Shown here piece by piece: positions 21,868-24,426 of a stretch of 24,426 nt of DNA. This DNA comes from CAZBEA01 sp964519355. GTDB taxonomy: Bacteria > Patescibacteriota > Microgenomatia > Levybacterales > GWA1-39-11. The stretch covers positions 1-24,426 of the forward strand of contig CAZFJW010000011.1 of NCBI GenBank assembly GCA_964519355.1, written 5' to 3'. Position numbers and translations under genes: made by a program. Within the stretch, counting starts at the first letter, position 1. Each line of letters opens with the position of its first letter. The notes beneath the pieces were generated by a model. That model saw nothing but the letters and a program-made list of their open reading frames with translations, did not search any database and was not told the DNA's origin.

Positions 21868-21931
21868 AAGAACATCAACAAATCCTGATGTGTTATTTCG
21901 TATTTTACAAGATTCAGGTTTAATTGTAAAT

Positions 21932-23203
21932 TTAATCAGATAAGAGACGCTGGAGAGCAATTAAATATGAAGCCTCAGTAAGTGATTTTTTTTCAGTTTG
22001 TGACATATCCCATACCCCTTTAAAAGCGCTTTTTAGAATGGATCCCAATTCGTCCCAAGCGTATTCTGCAGTGTATTTCTTACCTTCATTATTTTGCTTC
22101 CACTCAAGATATGAGGCGCTTACTCCTCCTGAATTGGCGAGAATGTCAGGTATAATAATGACTCCCTTTTCAGTAAGATATTCCCGAGCCTCATGACTTA
22201 CAGGGCCATTTGCCATTTCTACAATAATTTTTGCCTTTATATTTTTCATGTTCATTTGATTTATCGAATTTTCAAGCGCAGCAGGTACGAGAATATCAAC
22301 AGGCAGTTCTAAAAGTTCTTCATTCGTGATGGGTCTGCCTTTGGAAATATCACATACTCCTCCGACGCAATAACATCCTGCCAAATAACCCTTATCTCGT
22401 TTGCACGTATCGACCAAAAGTACATCAAGGGAATTTCCATCATTTGCAAGAATTGCACCTTTTGAATCTGAGAGTGCTTTTATTGTAAATCCATGTTTTT
22501 CTGACTCCTTTGCGAAGTGAAACCCGACATTCCCAAAACCCTGAATCGCAATTGACTGACTGCCTGGCGCTTTATCAAGTTGTTTGAGAAGTTCGAGGAG
22601 AATCATAACTCCGCCTTTTCCCGTAGCTTCATCACGGATTACAAGTCCGCCATTTTCGACTGGTTTGCCTGTAAATGTAGCGATAAGCTTGGGATCATAT
22701 TCTTGTCTTGTTTTGGCAATTGAGAGGTATTCCTCAAGCATCCAGTTCATTATTATAGGATTGGAGTTAACGTCTGGAGCTGGAACGTCAATCTCAGGGG
22801 ACAAGACGTCGTACATTTTTTGAACGTATCCTCTTGAAAGTCTTTCAAGCTCTTCTTTTGAAAGTTCTTTCGGGTCGACGATAAGACCTCCTTTTCCGCC
22901 GCCAAATGGAATATCTGCAACCGCGCATTTAATGCTCATCCAGAGTGAGAGCGCCATTACTTCTTCTCGGGTTACGCCAGGATGAAACCTAATTCCACCT
23001 TTGTATGGGCCTCTTTTGCTGTTGTGCTGGGAGCGAAAAGCATGAACCAGAATTTTTTCACCTGTATCTTTTTGAAGAGGGATCCAAGCTTCGATAATGC
23101 GTTCAGGTTCAAGAAATAGACTAAGTTCTTCCAAGGAGATGGATGAGTCTCCTGCGATTGATACTATTTGATTTTTTGCTGCTTCGAAAATTGAATAACT
23201 CAT
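21932..23203 (-). CDS. gdhA: Glu/Leu/Phe/Val dehydrogenase (glutamate dehydrogenase-like)
   Basis: 423 residues from the ATG at 23203, the start that best matches the family opening (MSYSIFEAAKNQI). In-frame ATGs at 23239 and 23218 are alternatives. Numbered from 23239, the landmarks are GPYKGGIRFHP (77-87), PFGGGKGG with catalytic Lys-116, PAPDVN with Asp-156, and the NAD-binding GFGNVG (234-239). It should interconvert glutamate and 2-oxoglutarate plus ammonia. Two oddities: NGGLVIRDEATG replaces the usual GGSxGRxEATG, and a Cys-rich stretch (Cys-279, 289, 291, 296) sits in the NAD domain before ITNEELLELPVDILVPAALEN-type core. Length and core motifs are intact. Confidence 0.92.
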   Translation of the reverse strand: MSYSIFEAAKNQIVSIAGDSSISLEELSLFLEPERIIEAWIPLQKDTGEKILVHAFRSQHNSKRGPYKGGIRFHPGVTREEVMALSLWMSIKCAVADIPFGGGKGGLIVDPKELSKEELERLSRGYVQKMYDVLSPEIDVPAPDVNSNPIIMNWMLEEYLSIAKTRQEYDPKLIATFTGKPVENGGLVIRDEATGKGGVMILLELLKQLDKAPGSQSIAIQGFGNVGFHFAKESEKHGFTIKALSDSKGAILANDGNSLDVLLVDTCKRDKGYLAGCYCVGGVCDISKGRPITNEELLELPVDILVPAALENSINQMNMKNIKAKIIVEMANGPVSHEAREYLTEKGVIIIPDILANSGGVSASYLEWKQNNEGKKYTAEYAWDELGSILKSAFKGVWDMSQTEKKSLTEASYLIALQRLLSD

Positions 23204-23216
23204 ACCCGAAGATTTC

Positions 23217-23246
23217 ATTATAAACCTACTATATTTCATTACTCAA
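23217..23246 (-). promoter_or_regulatory. Possible promoter for the glutamate dehydrogenase gene
   Basis: TTGAGT (23246-23241) and TATAAT (23222-23217) stand 18 bases apart on the minus strand. The start point would be near 23210, leaving about 7 nt before the ATG at 23203. If used, it excludes the start at 23239. Confidence 0.5.
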
Positions 23247-23259
23247 GTGACAATTCTTG

Positions 23260-23265
23260 TATAAT
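23260..23265 (+). promoter_or_regulatory. -10 box, predicted leaderless GT87 transcript
   Basis: A perfect TATAAT ends 8 bases before the ATG at 23274. No good -35 is visible. The divergent dehydrogenase promoter lies about 15 bases away, so the two could interfere or be co-regulated. Confidence 0.5.
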
Positions 23266-23273
23266 GCATAAAA

Positions 23274-24377
23274 ATGAAAAAAATCTCATTTCTCTTCTTT
23301 TTGTGCTCTCTTGTGTACTTATTAAAGCCGCTCTTAATAGGATATTATGCTGATTTTTCAGTCCATTATGACTCGGCGAATGCATTACTGGAAAGGGTGA
23401 ATCCTTATATTGATGGGGGACATTTCTTTATTCCCGATGTATATCCGCCATTTTCGCAATTTTTCTTTATTCCATTCACCTTCATCTCAGCATATTTGGC
23501 TGGAGAATTATGGGTAGTTTTATCTATTGTCTTTTACCTGTTTTCGATACTGCTTTTGATGAGCATTTTTTCTTTTAAGTGGAATGATAAGGCATTTTTG
23601 TTTGTTGGACTTATTAATTTCACATTTTTCCCGCTTAAATTCACTCTGGGAATGGGTCAGGTAAATACGCTTGTGCTGCTTTTTTGCTGTTTGTTTTTAT
23701 ATTTTCTGAAGCAAAACAAAAATCCAGTATATGCAGGTTCAGCGCTTGCCATGAGTGTACTTTGGAAGTTGTTTCCATTTTTTGTACTACCGTACTTATT
23801 TTTAAAAAGAAAATACTCAGTACTTGCATGGCTATTCTCAGTGGTTGGGCTGGTAGTTTTGCTTTCAAGCTTGTTGTTTGGAGTTGAAATTCACGTATAT
23901 TTTATTCGCGAAGTTCTTCCGAGTCTTTTAGGGGGGTGGAAGGATTATTATTATAATCAATCGATTGCATTTCCGATTGCAGTTCTTTTTGCGGAAGATT
24001 CCCCTTTTCGGATTGTGTCATATGTATTTTTTGCCTTGCTGCTTTTAATCCCGGCTGTGTACTTATCTTTAAAACGCCCGTTTTCAATTCTAGCTCTTAC
24101 CACTATTTTTACAGCAACGCTTCTTGTTAGCAGATTCACTTGGCAGCATCATTTAGTGTTACTACTTCCTTCATTTTTCTGTGTGTCTTTATATATTTCA
24201 AATTGGAAGTCTAAAATGGGACTGCTTCTTGGTATCTCTTATGGACTTGTGGCTGCGAATATAAGCAAGCCTTTAGAATTTCCGCTTCTTCTTCAATCAC
24301 ATGCTCTCATCGGAATGATTTTGCTTTATGGGATGCAGCTTTATATATGGTTTCAGAACAAGAAGATAAAAGTGTGA
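23274..24377 (+). CDS. GT87-family membrane mannosyltransferase-like protein
   Basis: 367 residues with about ten hydrophobic segments. The family landmarks (PF09594) are VHYDSANALLERVNPYID and YPPFSQFFFIP in the first outer loop, GMGQVNTLVLL, WKLFPFFVLP and the DYYYNQSIAFP loop. Members use polyprenyl-phosphate-mannose to add alpha-mannose to lipid or glycan acceptors on the outer face. The N-terminal Asp of the first loop is the likely catalytic base. The TGA stop at 24375-24377 meets the 3' end of an opposing tRNA-Gly. The donor is probably a polyprenyl-phosphate hexose, but no dedicated polyprenyl-phosphate sugar synthase is recognised in the window. Confidence 0.85.
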   Translation: MKKISFLFFLCSLVYLLKPLLIGYYADFSVHYDSANALLERVNPYIDGGHFFIPDVYPPFSQFFFIPFTFISAYLAGELWVVLSIVFYLFSILLLMSIFSFKWNDKAFLFVGLINFTFFPLKFTLGMGQVNTLVLLFCCLFLYFLKQNKNPVYAGSALAMSVLWKLFPFFVLPYLFLKRKYSVLAWLFSVVGLVVLLSSLLFGVEIHVYFIREVLPSLLGGWKDYYYNQSIAFPIAVLFAEDSPFRIVSYVFFALLLLIPAVYLSLKRPFSILALTTIFTATLLVSRFTWQHHLVLLLPSFFCVSLYISNWKSKMGLLLGISYGLVAANISKPLEFPLLLQSHALIGMILLYGMQLYIWFQNKKIKV

Positions 24378-24426
24378 GCGGGCGAAGAGACTCGAACTCT
24401 CGACGTTCAGATTGGAAATCTGACAT
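24377..24426 (-). tRNA. trnG: tRNA-Gly (anticodon TCC), 3' part, cut by window edge
   Basis: Read on the minus strand, the anticodon arm TCAGA-TTTCCAA-TCTGA gives TCC. The T arm has the TTCGAGT loop with GAGAG/CTCTT, and CGCCCGC with discriminator T ends the gene. Only CA follows the discriminator. The D arm and 5' acceptor strand lie beyond the window. Confidence 0.9.

Noticed and set aside
21673..21888. A 71-residue + strand ORF containing AGEGNRT twice
   Set aside because: It is the reverse strand of the tRNA-Arg gene and the tRNA remnant. Such GEGNRT peptides are a known artefact of translating tRNA antisense.

Overview
The window reads as a chromosomal segment of a Candidate Phyla Radiation (Patescibacteria) bacterium, most likely of the Microgenomates type. 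This placement is inference from gene content: AT-rich DNA, tightly packed genes, a very small sortase next to a secreted protein ending in LASTG, surface proteins with Pro/Thr-rich linkers and NTG-type low-complexity repeats, and many glycosyltransferases. TAA, TAG and TGA all end genes (TGA ends the last one), so the standard bacterial code fits and TGA-to-glycine recoding is not supported.

Region 1 (1-10897, + strand) is a cell-surface glycan locus. It starts with the tail of one family-2 glycosyltransferase, then three complete paralogues and a GT4 glycosyltransferase. A strong promoter then precedes a nucleotide-sugar cassette: rfbF (CDP-glucose synthesis), an SDR epimerase/dehydratase, an RfbC-type 3,5-epimerase and a SAF-domain oxidoreductase. 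Two multi-pass GT-C glycosyltransferases follow. The likely logic is to make an activated sugar, assemble a glycan on a lipid or protein, and finish transfer on the outer face of the membrane.

Region 2 (10900-16372, + strand) encodes surface proteins: a membrane-anchored protein with a glycoside-hydrolase-like barrel, a LASTG sortase substrate coupled to its sortase, and three membrane or secreted proteins with Pro/Thr linkers. One of these is very Cys-rich and carries a nearly perfect 114-bp duplication and a G8 tract. A convergent polysaccharide pyruvyl transferase ends against this block. A secreted lectin-like protein (17677-18534) follows.

Region 3 (18654-23203, mainly - strand) is housekeeping-like: DUF1801, YdeI/OmpD-associated protein, S51 peptidase, tRNA-His, PPC/DUF296 protein, rhomboid protease, a tRNA 3'-half remnant, tRNA-Arg(TCT) and a Glu/Leu/Phe/Val dehydrogenase. 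A + strand GT87 mannosyltransferase-like gene then abuts a tRNA-Gly(TCC) cut by the window edge.

Initiation signals are unusual. Only one clear Shine-Dalgarno site is visible (before 9275). At five genes (10916, 14200, 17558 on -, 20353 on -, 23274) a -10 box lies just 6-8 nt before the ATG, which predicts leaderless mRNAs. The items I would follow first are the sortase/LASTG pair, the leaderless pattern, the CDP-sugar cassette without a recognisable dehydratase, and the repeat-bearing Cys-rich surface protein. No CRISPR array, transposase, integrase or rRNA is visible, and no stretch longer than about 300 bases lacks a gene.
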